Assembly (NCBI GenBank): GCA_028697885.1
Contig: JAQVER010000034.1
Location: 1-38,699 of the forward strand
Reading direction: 5' to 3'
DNA length: 38,699 bases
Origin: Desulfocapsaceae bacterium
Lineage (GTDB): Bacteria > Desulfobacterota > Desulfobulbia > Desulfobulbales > Desulfocapsaceae
Below the pieces are notes generated by a model, which saw only the letters and a program-made list of their open reading frames with translations, was not told where the DNA came from and did no database searches. This document shows, piece after piece, positions 27,116-34,779 of the stretch (the first letter of the stretch is position 1; every line of letters begins with the position of its first letter). The position numbers and the translations under genes are program-made.

Positions 27116-27316
27116 GTGGGGAATCATAACGGTTCGAGGTGTCTCTCCATCATCTACCTGAACATTGTTGCCATTGAGGATTTATTCGAATCCGGATGGA
27201 ACGTTGAAGAGGCAGCGAGATCTGCTGTCTCTTGCTATCCCCAATGTTTTTTATGTGGCTGTAATATCGGTGGAGAAAAAGCAAAAACCTGTCACCCTTT
27301 GCCGGTAAACCCTTGA
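27116..27316 (+). CDS. Possible small Cys-rich protein ahead of the AAA-M41 gene
   Basis: A GTG at 27116 has GGGGGGA at 5 bases upstream, and the 66-codon frame ends 6 bases before the ATG of the large gene, overlapping its ribosome site. The product holds a Cys-rich segment (SCYPQCFLCGCNIGG ... KTCHPLPVNP) that could bind a metal. No family is recognised. Otherwise the spacer from 26953 to 27322 holds nothing convincing. The tight spacing supports co-translation, but base composition alone does not prove that this is a gene. Confidence 0.35.
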   Translation: MGNHNGSRCLSIIYLNIVAIEDLFESGWNVEEAARSAVSCYPQCFLCGCNIGGEKAKTCHPLPVNP

Positions 27317-27322
27317 GGGAGA

Positions 27323-29797
27323 ATGCCTTTGTCACCTTCTGAAGCAAAAGAAAATCAACTCCAAAAATTTGAAACCATCCGCAGAGAACTGAAAAAGATT
27401 GTTCTTGATCAGGATGGCGCCATCGACGAGGTGGTCGACGCCTTTATTCACATGGATTTCCGTCCGCCCAAGGAAGCGGAGCCCAAGGCGATCTTTACCT
27501 TCCTCGGCCCACCGGACGTGGGCAAGATTTACCTGGCCCGGGTGCTCTGCAGCATGCTCAAGGAGTATAAGGGGTTCAAACATTTTGATCTGGAACGTTA
27601 CGGCGATCCGGAAAGCGGCGACCTTCTCCTTGGTCCCCAGATGGGCGACCAGGAGAGTGAGGAAGGCGAGCTGCTCCGTTTTCTCCGCGCCACTCCCCGT
27701 GCCATTATCCTTTTTGAGGCCATTGAAATGGCGAGCACTCAACTGCAGATGGCGCTGCTCGACCTGATAACCAAAGATGATCCGGAGAGTGGCATCAACT
27801 GCCGTGGGGTGATCTTCATCTTCACTTCTGCCCTTGGCAGCACCCTTTACCAGGGCAAGGAATTTCAGGATACCTTCCAGCACAGCAAGGCCCGGGCTCA
27901 GGGGCTGATCATGGATGCCATTGCCAAGGAAAAGAAGGTGGGAGATGAGACCGTCCAGGCGGCTATTGCCCCGAAGCTCCTGGCCACCCTGGCCCAAAAT
28001 TATATCATTCTCTTTAATCGGCTGGGCATAAACGCCATGGTTCGCATCGGCACGGACTCATTATTGCAGTTGGCCGAACATTTCCGGGACAAGGGTATCG
28101 GACTCGATTTCCCTGACCTCAAAGGTTTGGTTGCCCTTTTGGTTCTCTCCTTGGGACCTACGATCTCTGCGAAAAAGGTGAAGCAGAAGCTGCCCGATGA
28201 GGTACTCTTCAAGATAACCCGTAGCCTGCGGCAATTGACCTCCTCTCCAGCCCGGTTCATCTTCAAATTGACTAAGAAGGCCGAAGCTTCATTGTGCAAG
28301 CTCTTTGAGTCCGGAGATCAGCTTCTGCCCCGGCTCTACAAGAAGAATCAGACCGTGGAGTTGACCTGGAAGGAGTATCAGAGAGGAGAAAACCTTGTCT
28401 TCAGTCTGGCAAGGGCGGAAACCCGTGTGCTTCCCCGGGGCAAAGGGCTGTTGCGGAGCGAACGGCCGGCCATCGAGTTTTCTGAGATCGGTTTTGCGGA
28501 TATTGCCGGCAACCGCCAGACGAAAACCGTCTTGAAGCAGATTATCAATACCCTGAAAAAACCTGAGCTGGTGAAGAAGTTTTCCATCAGCATGCCCAAG
28601 GGCATGTTGTTGTTTGGACCGCCCGGGGTCGGAAAAACTCTGCTGGGAAAGGCCTTTGCCCGGGAGGCTGGTCGGCCCTACATCTATGTGTCCCGCACCG
28701 AGCTTTTTGATTCTGAGTACATCCGTCTGGTGTATCTCAAGGCACGTGAATACGCGCCCAGCATTGTTTTCCTGGATGGCATCGACATCAAGGGCGTGAT
28801 GGAAGGGGTGCTGACCGGCGTGCCAGCCGATCAACTTGCTCTCGAGATTGACGCGCTTTCCGACGATCTCGAGGAGTCGGTGTTCACCGTGGTCACGGCG
28901 GTGAGCCGGGAGGAGGTGCCGGAGTTGCTCATCGAGCCTGAACGCATCGACATCTTTGTTGAGACGCCGGAGCTTGACCGCGAGGCGCGGCGTTTTTTTA
29001 TCGAGCAGATCCTCAAAAAACCCAATGACGGCAAGATCGATGTGGACAAGGTCGTCCGCTACATCTCCGGTATGAACGGCTATGAGCTGCAACGCATCGG
29101 CAAGGAGGCCTCTCTCCATGCCATTCGCCACGGCCTCGCCTGCATCAGTGAAGAGATCCTTATCGAGCAGATCAATATTATCAAATACGGTTCCAAGCTC
29201 GAGAAGAAGCATATCCGTAATCTGGAGGAAGACCTACGTCAGACCGCTTTCCATGAGGCTGGTCATGCGGTGCTCTCCTATCTCCTGCTCCCGGATGTCA
29301 AAATAGAGCAGGTCACCATTGCCCCCCGCCTGCGGACCCTGGGTTTTATCTCCTACAGTTTTGAGGATTTTCCCAGCAACCTTTCCAAAGAAGAGATGTT
29401 CAACAACATCTGCGTGCTCATGGCCGGAAGAATTGCCAGCATGAAAAAATTTGGCACCAAGGGCATGGACACCGGGGCGGCCAGTGACCTTGAGGAGGCG
29501 ACACATCAAGCCTATCTCGCCATCACCAATTTGGGGATGGACGATGAGCTGGGTTTTGTCCATACCGATACCCTGACCCACAACGTCAATCCTCAATTTT
29601 TCCGGGAGGTGGTGGAGCGTCAGGTTCGTGTCTGGATCGATAAAGCCACCAAAAGGGCTGGCGAACTGGTTGAGACCAACTGGCCGCAGATAGAGACCCT
29701 GGCCGACATCCTGATCCGGCAGGAGATTGTCGATGGTGCTGAACTGGAACGGATCATGGACGAGAAAAAGCGGGCGCGAAGCAGGAAAACAGAATGA
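27323..29797 (+). CDS. Soluble Clp-like AAA / FtsH-like AAA / M41 metallopeptidase chimera
   Basis: The protein has 824 residues; the ATG follows GAGGGAGA. Residues about 15-300 resemble the D2 AAA domain of ClpA/ClpB, including VIFIFTSALGS near 163-173 (compare VIIMTSNLGS). Its Walker A is GPPDVGKI (62-69), and Walker B reads IILFEAIEMA (128-137), so both are degraded. Residues about 385-610 are an FtsH-like AAA domain with intact Walker A GPPGVGKT (432-439), but Walker B is VFLDGIDIK (Glu to Gly at 486). The FVGVGA-type pore loop is missing, and the arginine-finger region reads EPERIDI. Residues about 640-824 are an M41 peptidase with intact HEAGH (644-648) and the third zinc ligand in SDLEEAT (Asp722). 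No transmembrane helix is seen, unlike FtsH. It may be an ATP-independent or weakly ATP-driven protease, or a scaffold. Sequence conservation across the domains argues against simple decay. Confidence 0.85.
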   Translation: MPLSPSEAKENQLQKFETIRRELKKIVLDQDGAIDEVVDAFIHMDFRPPKEAEPKAIFTFLGPPDVGKIYLARVLCSMLKEYKGFKHFDLERYGDPESGDLLLGPQMGDQESEEGELLRFLRATPRAIILFEAIEMASTQLQMALLDLITKDDPESGINCRGVIFIFTSALGSTLYQGKEFQDTFQHSKARAQGLIMDAIAKEKKVGDETVQAAIAPKLLATLAQNYIILFNRLGINAMVRIGTDSLLQLAEHFRDKGIGLDFPDLKGLVALLVLSLGPTISAKKVKQKLPDEVLFKITRSLRQLTSSPARFIFKLTKKAEASLCKLFESGDQLLPRLYKKNQTVELTWKEYQRGENLVFSLARAETRVLPRGKGLLRSERPAIEFSEIGFADIAGNRQTKTVLKQIINTLKKPELVKKFSISMPKGMLLFGPPGVGKTLLGKAFAREAGRPYIYVSRTELFDSEYIRLVYLKAREYAPSIVFLDGIDIKGVMEGVLTGVPADQLALEIDALSDDLEESVFTVVTAVSREEVPELLIEPERIDIFVETPELDREARRFFIEQILKKPNDGKIDVDKVVRYISGMNGYELQRIGKEASLHAIRHGLACISEEILIEQINIIKYGSKLEKKHIRNLEEDLRQTAFHEAGHAVLSYLLLPDVKIEQVTIAPRLRTLGFISYSFEDFPSNLSKEEMFNNICVLMAGRIASMKKFGTKGMDTGAASDLEEATHQAYLAITNLGMDDELGFVHTDTLTHNVNPQFFREVVERQVRVWIDKATKRAGELVETNWPQIETLADILIRQEIVDGAELERIMDEKKRARSRKTE

Positions 29798-29897
29798 TTG
29801 GAACATTTTTCCAGGGTGATGGAAGAGTTGTGTGCCCTGTGAAACCCCAGTGCTTACGTAAAGTTGCGAATGTTGAAGATTCAATAAAGGAGGCAAT

Positions 29898-30224
29898 ATG
29901 AAAAGGATATTGATTTCAACGCTTATTGCCGGGGCATTGCTGACGGCCTGTGTCGTGGTGCCAGGAGGGCGGGGGGGCCACCATTCCGGTGGAGTAATAA
30001 TTGCCCCCCTTCTTCCGCCGGTCGTGGTGTTGGACGTAGAACCGTACTATTTTTACAGTGACTTCCATTATCATTACCTAAACGGCAGGTGGTACTACTC
30101 GAAGTCAAGGCGTGGGCCTTGGGCCGAATTGCCAAGAGACCGCTACCCCCGAGAGGTCAGGTTCAAGAAACATGACAGGAGACAGGACAGATATCGGGAC
30201 CACGATGATCGCCTTTATAGATAG
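29898..30224 (+). CDS. Small lipoprotein rich in His, Arg and aromatic residues
   Basis: The protein has 108 residues, and the ATG is preceded by an AAAGGAGG ribosome site at good spacing. The signal ends in the lipobox LLTAC (Cys18). The mature part has a Gly/His stretch (GGRGGHHSGG), a beta-like segment (VVVLDVEPYYFYSDFHYHYLNGRWYYSKSRRGPW) whose NGRWYYS pattern is common in periplasmic hypothetical lipoproteins, and a strongly charged tail (HDRRQDRYRDHDDR). It is likely anchored in the outer or inner membrane facing the periplasm. Function unknown. It follows the AAA-M41 gene by 100 bases and could share its transcript. Confidence 0.75.
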   Translation: MKRILISTLIAGALLTACVVVPGGRGGHHSGGVIIAPLLPPVVVLDVEPYYFYSDFHYHYLNGRWYYSKSRRGPWAELPRDRYPREVRFKKHDRRQDRYRDHDDRLYR

Positions 30225-30411
30225 TGACAGATAGCGACCTGCTGGCGGTGAATGCGCTGGATGATCTGAGGGGGACCTTGCTGATGGTTGATCTGGTGTG
30301 ACGAGGCAGGTAAAGAAGGCGCTCAGTTATATCACTATTTCTTGTCCAGACCAATATAGGCAGCTGAGCAAGAACCGTATTGGCAGGGAGGCAGGGAACT
30401 CGAATCGTGGT

Positions 30412-30505
30412 GCAAGCCAGGACACGTCGATTCTGACGTCCGCGTCCTGGCTGCCCCGGTACAATTTATCAGGAGATTCCTCTGCCTCCTTGCGTCCTGG
30501 CTTGC
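30412..30505. repeat. Inverted and direct copies of a CCAGGAC element after the cytochrome gene
   Basis: GCAAGCCAGGAC (30412-30423) is the exact reverse complement of GTCCTGGCTTGC (30494-30505), which abuts the stop codon of the minus-strand cytochrome. A third copy, GTCCTGG, at 30444-30450 can pair with the first as well, enclosing CGTC/GACG. Two alternative hairpins are therefore possible in the 3' UTR. There is no T-run. The rest of 30225-30411 holds no gene. Confidence 0.5.
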
Positions 30506-32497
30506 TTATTTCTTTTTCTTAGCTGCCTTTATTGGCTGAAAAGGTCCATACTGATGCTGTTCCTGTGAGAAATCATCCGCATAGGGTGGATACGGGCAGT
30601 CCGCCGCTTTTTTCTCCAGTTTCGGATAGTCCTTTTCCAGTCCGCTCATCTGCGGCCGCTTCTTGGAGCTGAGATAGGCGGCGACATCGTAGGTATCTTC
30701 ATTAGTGAGGGCTGGATGATTCCACACTGTTCCCAGTGGCATGTTGCTGTGAACAAACGCCGCATTGGTCAGCACCCGGTTCATTCCCGCTCCGTTGTTA
30801 TAGCTGTTTGGTCCCCAGAGCGCCGGGGCGACATGGCTGCCCGAACTTCCGGCCGACATTGACTGATAACCGTTGCCGTTTTCGCCATGACATGACATGC
30901 AGAACCGAATATAAACCTCTTCGCCTTTTTTCACATCGGCCTTGCGGTTTGGACCTTCGAATTTGGGTGTTACCAGGCCATAAACATCCTTAGGCATGTC
31001 TTTCGACAACCAGTCTATGTAAGCGACCATTGCCTTCATCTCCTTGCTGTCGACTGCCATCGCCTTGCCGTTCAGGCTGCGTTCGAAACAGCCGTTAATT
31101 CGCTGCTCAAGACTCTGCACCTCGTCTTCGCGGCCCCGGTATTGAGGGTACATCTGGCTAACCCCCATCCAGGGGAGTCCGAACTGCTTGGTGCCGTTAT
31201 CCTGATGGCAGCTCGTACAGTTCAAACCATTTCCGGAAAAACGCATTTTCTTATTTTTTGCCCCATTGCCAAGCTGCACATACGTATCTGTCAAAAGCAA
31301 TGCGCCGTAACGGATGAGATCACCTTCCTTGCCCTGGGGAATATCTTCCATCTGCGGCGGTACCCAGGCGGCGGAGGATCCTTTTACCTCTAGTGGTGGT
31401 GCGGTAGTACGCTCTGCGTCGGCCAGGGTGGTCAAAAATCTGAGAATATTGTTGATTTCTACGTCCTGCAGTTTCTTGTTCAACTGCAAGTAACCCATCT
31501 GGTCCACCGCCTCTGCCAGGTTTCCCACCCCGCCGTCATGGAAGTAGGGGGCTGAGAGGGTAATATTGCGCAGCATGGGAACCTTGAAGACATATTTGTC
31601 ACTTTCAAGCTTGGTGACCTTAAAGCGTCCAGGGTCCTTGTCATTTGGGTATTTGTGGAACACACCCATTTTCTGGAAGGTCATCCCGCCCAAGTTGGGG
31701 CCGCTGTGGCACTGTACGCAGCCGACATTGATAAAGGTGCGCATTCCTTCCATTTCCTGTGCGGTCAGGGCTTGTTTGTCCCCGTCCATGAAACTGTCGA
31801 TGCGGCCCCGGCTAATCAGTGTTCGTTCAAAGGCCGCAACCGCTTTGGCAAAGTTGTCGAACGTCACGGGGTCTGTCTCGTCCGGAAAGGCATTTTGGAA
31901 ATCAGCGGGATAATGAGCTATGTCTTTCAACCGTTCGGCCACCGCTTCGCCATTGGGCATGCCCATTTCAATGGGATTGAGAGGGGGCCCTTGAGCCTGA
32001 TCTGCCAGGGTGGCCGCGCGTCCGTCCCAGAACTGGGCAAACTGGAAACCGGCATTCATCGTTGGTGGATCGTTGCGGTCGCCAAATTTTCCTTCGGCTC
32101 CTTTGCCTGTTTTTAGATTGTCTACGCCTGGGCCTTTGTTGTCAATGGGATGGCAAGAGTTGCAGGATTGGGTTTTGTTGATTGAGATGCCTTCCTCGAA
32201 ATAGAGCATCTCGCCCAGAGCAATCATGGCAGGAGTATCCTGCTCGCTTCCCGGCATGGTCGCTGGAAGTTTGCCGAAAAGCGCCTGTGCCTGCATCATC
32301 AGCACACCATCCGGGGTGCCGGGTTCCGCTTTGATGGTAGGTGATGCAGCCACTCCCTGGCTTTTGGCTACTTCTTTTTGTGTCTCCGCTGTGGATTCGG
32401 CAGAGGCCTGCGAGATCAGGTTCCCCCCCATATCGTTAAAGATCAGTGTGCTCAGCCCCGTTATCAGAAAAACGGCTGTTCCTAGCTTCTTTCGCAT
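30506..32497 (-). CDS. Tetrahaem cytochrome: CcpA/MauG-like domain fused to TsdA-like domain
   Basis: ATG at 32497 follows AAAGGAGGAG, so the 18 codons before it are not used. The 663-residue product has a signal peptide (about 1-33) and four CxxCH motifs: CNSCH 112-116, CVQCH 260-264, CTSCH 427-431 and CMSCH 533-537. The first half (about 60-365) is a dihaem cytochrome c peroxidase/MauG-like domain with the FAKAVAAFERTLISR and MLRNITLSAPYFHDGG segments. The second half (about 390-640) resembles thiosulfate dehydrogenase TsdA: MYPQYRGRE, then RINGCFERSLNG with Cys470, located where TsdA has the Cys ligand of its active-site haem. TsdA joins two thiosulfates to tetrathionate or does the reverse. 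The fusion could pass electrons between thiosulfate/tetrathionate and peroxide or a redox partner in the periplasm. The pairing is an inference. Confidence 0.88.
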   Translation of the reverse strand: MRKKLGTAVFLITGLSTLIFNDMGGNLISQASAESTAETQKEVAKSQGVAASPTIKAEPGTPDGVLMMQAQALFGKLPATMPGSEQDTPAMIALGEMLYFEEGISINKTQSCNSCHPIDNKGPGVDNLKTGKGAEGKFGDRNDPPTMNAGFQFAQFWDGRAATLADQAQGPPLNPIEMGMPNGEAVAERLKDIAHYPADFQNAFPDETDPVTFDNFAKAVAAFERTLISRGRIDSFMDGDKQALTAQEMEGMRTFINVGCVQCHSGPNLGGMTFQKMGVFHKYPNDKDPGRFKVTKLESDKYVFKVPMLRNITLSAPYFHDGGVGNLAEAVDQMGYLQLNKKLQDVEINNILRFLTTLADAERTTAPPLEVKGSSAAWVPPQMEDIPQGKEGDLIRYGALLLTDTYVQLGNGAKNKKMRFSGNGLNCTSCHQDNGTKQFGLPWMGVSQMYPQYRGREDEVQSLEQRINGCFERSLNGKAMAVDSKEMKAMVAYIDWLSKDMPKDVYGLVTPKFEGPNRKADVKKGEEVYIRFCMSCHGENGNGYQSMSAGSSGSHVAPALWGPNSYNNGAGMNRVLTNAAFVHSNMPLGTVWNHPALTNEDTYDVAAYLSSKKRPQMSGLEKDYPKLEKKAADCPYPPYADDFSQEQHQYGPFQPIKAAKKKK

Positions 32498-32690
32498 AAC
32501 AACTCCTCCTTTTTTTTTGTCAGATATTTTTTTGTGGGCATTGGTGCCCATACCTTCTGTTATTTCCCGCTAAACAAGCATCACAACCTCCCTTCATATT
32601 TGTGTCTTATCCTCAAGAAATAAATGGTTCACGAGAGGGGGATGCCCTCAAATTGTCAGAACACTCTTGGTTAAAACAAGTCTTTGGGAG

Positions 32691-32876
32691 TCACGAGGAA
32701 AATTTTTTGTGGGTCACCACACCGCTGAGTCCCACACACTCCTGACAATATTTCTGGTTGGTCGATTTGCTCTGACAGTCAAGGCAGTATTTTTTGCCGC
32801 ATCCATGGCAGGCGTTGAGAGTGGAAGCATCAACTTCTTTTTCACAGATCTGACAGATTGTCTTTTCGTTTGCCAT
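32691..32876 (-). CDS. Small Cys-rich zinc-binding protein
   Basis: The protein has 61 residues from ATG 32876, with GAGGTG just upstream. Cysteines come in pairs: CQICEKEV, then CHGCGKKYCLDCQSKSTNQKYCQEC. The spacing is that of a RING/treble-clef or double zinc-ribbon fold. No catalytic residues. It is likely cytosolic and binds two metal ions. It lies upstream of the tetrahaem cytochrome on the same strand, about 190 bases from its start, so a shared transcript is possible. Confidence 0.7.
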   Translation of the reverse strand: MANEKTICQICEKEVDASTLNACHGCGKKYCLDCQSKSTNQKYCQECVGLSGVVTHKKFSS

Positions 32877-33023
32877 TGGTCACCTCATCTTGGACGTTTC
32901 TTTTTAGCTTATCACAATTTAAGGTGATTCTGAATGCACATATGTAAAAAATAAAGTTTCTTCATTATCCTGCTGGATAGCAGCTTATGCCCATTTTCTG
33001 CAGACAGGGACGTTCTTTTTACG

Positions 33024-33560
33024 TTACTTCATATTTGATTGCAGCGTGATCGTCTCACCGGCAACCATGAACGTGCCATGGCCAAGATGATGAACCGTCC
33101 GCGCCTTTTTCACTGCGGGGTCGAGCCAGGCCTTGAGGACCTCAAGGACAAAGAAGCCATACCTCATCACCATACTGGTGTCGGCCAACCTGCACTCAAG
33201 ATTGGCATAGCATTCCTCGATGAGCGGTGCGGAGACGTGTGCAACAGGCTTTGGTGTGAGGCCGAAGGTCTCGAACTTGTCGATCTCCGTTCCCGAGCTA
33301 TTGCCGCAACCCACCACCTTTCCGACGATATCCACGGTGGGGATATTGATGACGTATTAGTTGCTTGCTGTCAACAGTCCGAAGGAATGGTTGCGATTGC
33401 TGATGACGCAACCCACTAACGGTGGCTCAAATTCAAGCATGGTGTGCCAGGACATGGTCATGATATTTGGATGCCCCGGGTCGGAGGTGGTGACCATAAC
33501 GACCGGCCCCGGTTCAAGCAGGCCATAAACTTCCGAGAGAGGGAAGGATGTTTTTGCCAT
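33024..33560 (-). pseudogene. Flavin reductase-like (FMN split-barrel) gene broken by one in-frame TAA
   Basis: Two minus-strand frames in the same phase, 33357-33560 and 33024-33335, read as one protein of 178 codons except for TAA at 33357-33359. The first part reads MAKTSFPLSEVYGLLEPGPVVMVTTSDPGHPNIMTMSWHT and goes on to FEPPLVGCVISNRNHSFGLL; this is the FMN-binding split-barrel pattern of flavin reductase-like proteins. After the TAA come YVINIPTVDIVGKVVGCGNSSG and a C-terminal part with FGLTPKPVAHVSAPLIEECYANLECRL, also as in the family. A single base change or a sequencing error explains the break. The halves match the family in order with no frame shift. The gene may be recently lost. 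Confidence 0.7.
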
Positions 33561-34065
33561 CTCGGTAACCCCCCCTTCACCAGCGAATGATAGTGATATA
33601 TGTCGTCCCGCATCGTGACAATCCGTCAGCCCTTCTGGAATTTTTGTAAATGGTGGGGAAGTCTTCTTGATCTATGCCCTCTTCAAAGGTCCTGGCTGCA
33701 AGTTTTGACTTCCGGTCCTGCCGCGCCTCCAGGGAATACTAGTAGTCGTCATCCCTGGCAAACACCAGCTGCCGGTTGTGTGACCAAGTTGGATGATATG
33801 GATGTGACCATTGTTGATGGTCATCTGGCGAGACGAGGTATGTAAAGAGGTTGCCACAGGATGGAGCGAATGTAAAAAATAAATATGTCCCCTTTTGTGT
33901 TCTCCCCCAGTTTCAAGAGATGCATGTCCTGAATCGGACGTTACTGACCCCCGTTATGATGACAGCACATTTATGAAACTCCAAACTTCAGGTAGTAAGG
34001 GGAACGCCATAAAATCTGGGAAGAGTCACATGTGACCATTGGTTAAATATGACCATTTTGCATAG
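33561..34065. other. Gene-free spacer with hairpins
   Basis: Frames here look non-coding. CCAGGGA (33729-33735) and TCCCTGG (33752-33758) form a hairpin. The stretch around 33791-33841 (TTGGATGATATGGATGTGACC and what follows) resembles 30257-30314 in sequence, as if both were remnants of one gene's 3' end. The palindrome TCACATGTGA lies at 34026-34035, with TGACCATT repeated at 34033 and 34050, which may be a regulator site. Confidence 0.35.
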
Positions 34066-34296
34066 TTGTTATTGACAGTTCTGGAGATACTTTTTTCGCG
34101 AATTGTTCCAAAAAATCATAATGATGGACGACATGATGCTGAGCGTCTGGAATCTGGCATAGAGATTGCTTTAAGTAAGAGGAGTGAACAGTGGCACAGT
34201 GGCATAAATATTTTTATTTGGTGCCTCATTGCTGCCATCCTGGTCTCGTATCCATATTGGAAGAAGTATAATGAGGCGGTTGACGGTGATTGTTGA
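34066..34296 (+). CDS. Doubtful small single-helix membrane protein
   Basis: A TTG-started frame of 76 codons has a stop directly before it and no clear ribosome site. The product has a charged middle (NHNDGRHDAERLESGIEIALSKRSEQW) and one hydrophobic segment near the C-terminus (INIFIWCLIAAILVSYPYW). No family is recognised. The composition is protein-like, but the lack of a start signal leaves it uncertain. Confidence 0.3.
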   Translation: MLLTVLEILFSRIVPKNHNDGRHDAERLESGIEIALSKRSEQWHSGINIFIWCLIAAILVSYPYWKKYNEAVDGDC

Positions 34297-34347
34297 CGAT
34301 TCTCCGTTTTGTAATCAGGACGGCAAAGAGGAACAAAGGAGGATGAA

Positions 34348-34530
34348 ATGAAGAGAATTATTCTGTTGGGGATGGTATCGCTGACAATGCTTGTATCTCT
34401 TGGCGGATGTTTTGTGGGATATCCTGAGCATGACAGGGACGGAGGACATGATAGGGGCTCGAGACATGATCATGACAGGGGTGATAGGCATTACCATGAC
34501 AGGGACGGAGAACATGAAGAAAGGAGATAA
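34348..34530 (+). CDS. Tiny His/Asp-rich lipoprotein
   Basis: The protein has 60 residues; ATG at 34348 follows GGAGGATGAA. The lipobox is SLGGC (Cys21), so it is a lipoprotein. The mature part is nearly all His, Asp, Arg and Gly in repeats (HDRDGGHDRGSRHDHDRGDRHY). Such tails can bind divalent metals. Function unknown. The spacer 34531-34779 behind it holds no gene. Confidence 0.6.
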   Translation: MKRIILLGMVSLTMLVSLGGCFVGYPEHDRDGGHDRGSRHDHDRGDRHYHDRDGEHEERR

Positions 34531-34779
34531 GACCTGTGTATCCGGGAAGCTGGTCAAGCTCAAATCATAAGGTTAGATATTGGGCGAATATGATTGTGTA
34601 AGGTCATCCCAATAGGTGTGAAGCTTCAAGAAACATCGTCCACATGAGCTACTTTGTTCATTCGTAAAAGGCCGTCGAAAAAATGGATCAGAGACACTCG
34701 CATCTTGTCACGCTGCGCTCGGAACACAGACGCCGCATCCGGAAGATATGCAAGATCGACAATATAAAAGGGAAAAAAT

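Noticed and set aside
28289-29212. A 307-codon minus-strand frame inside the AAA-M41 gene
   Set aside because: It is antisense to a coding region with clear domains, has no ribosome site, and its product shows no family pattern; it arises from codon bias on the other strand.
33357-33359. Recoding of the TAA in the flavin reductase-like gene
   Set aside because: TAA is not used for selenocysteine or pyrrolysine, so a broken gene or a sequence error is the simpler reading.
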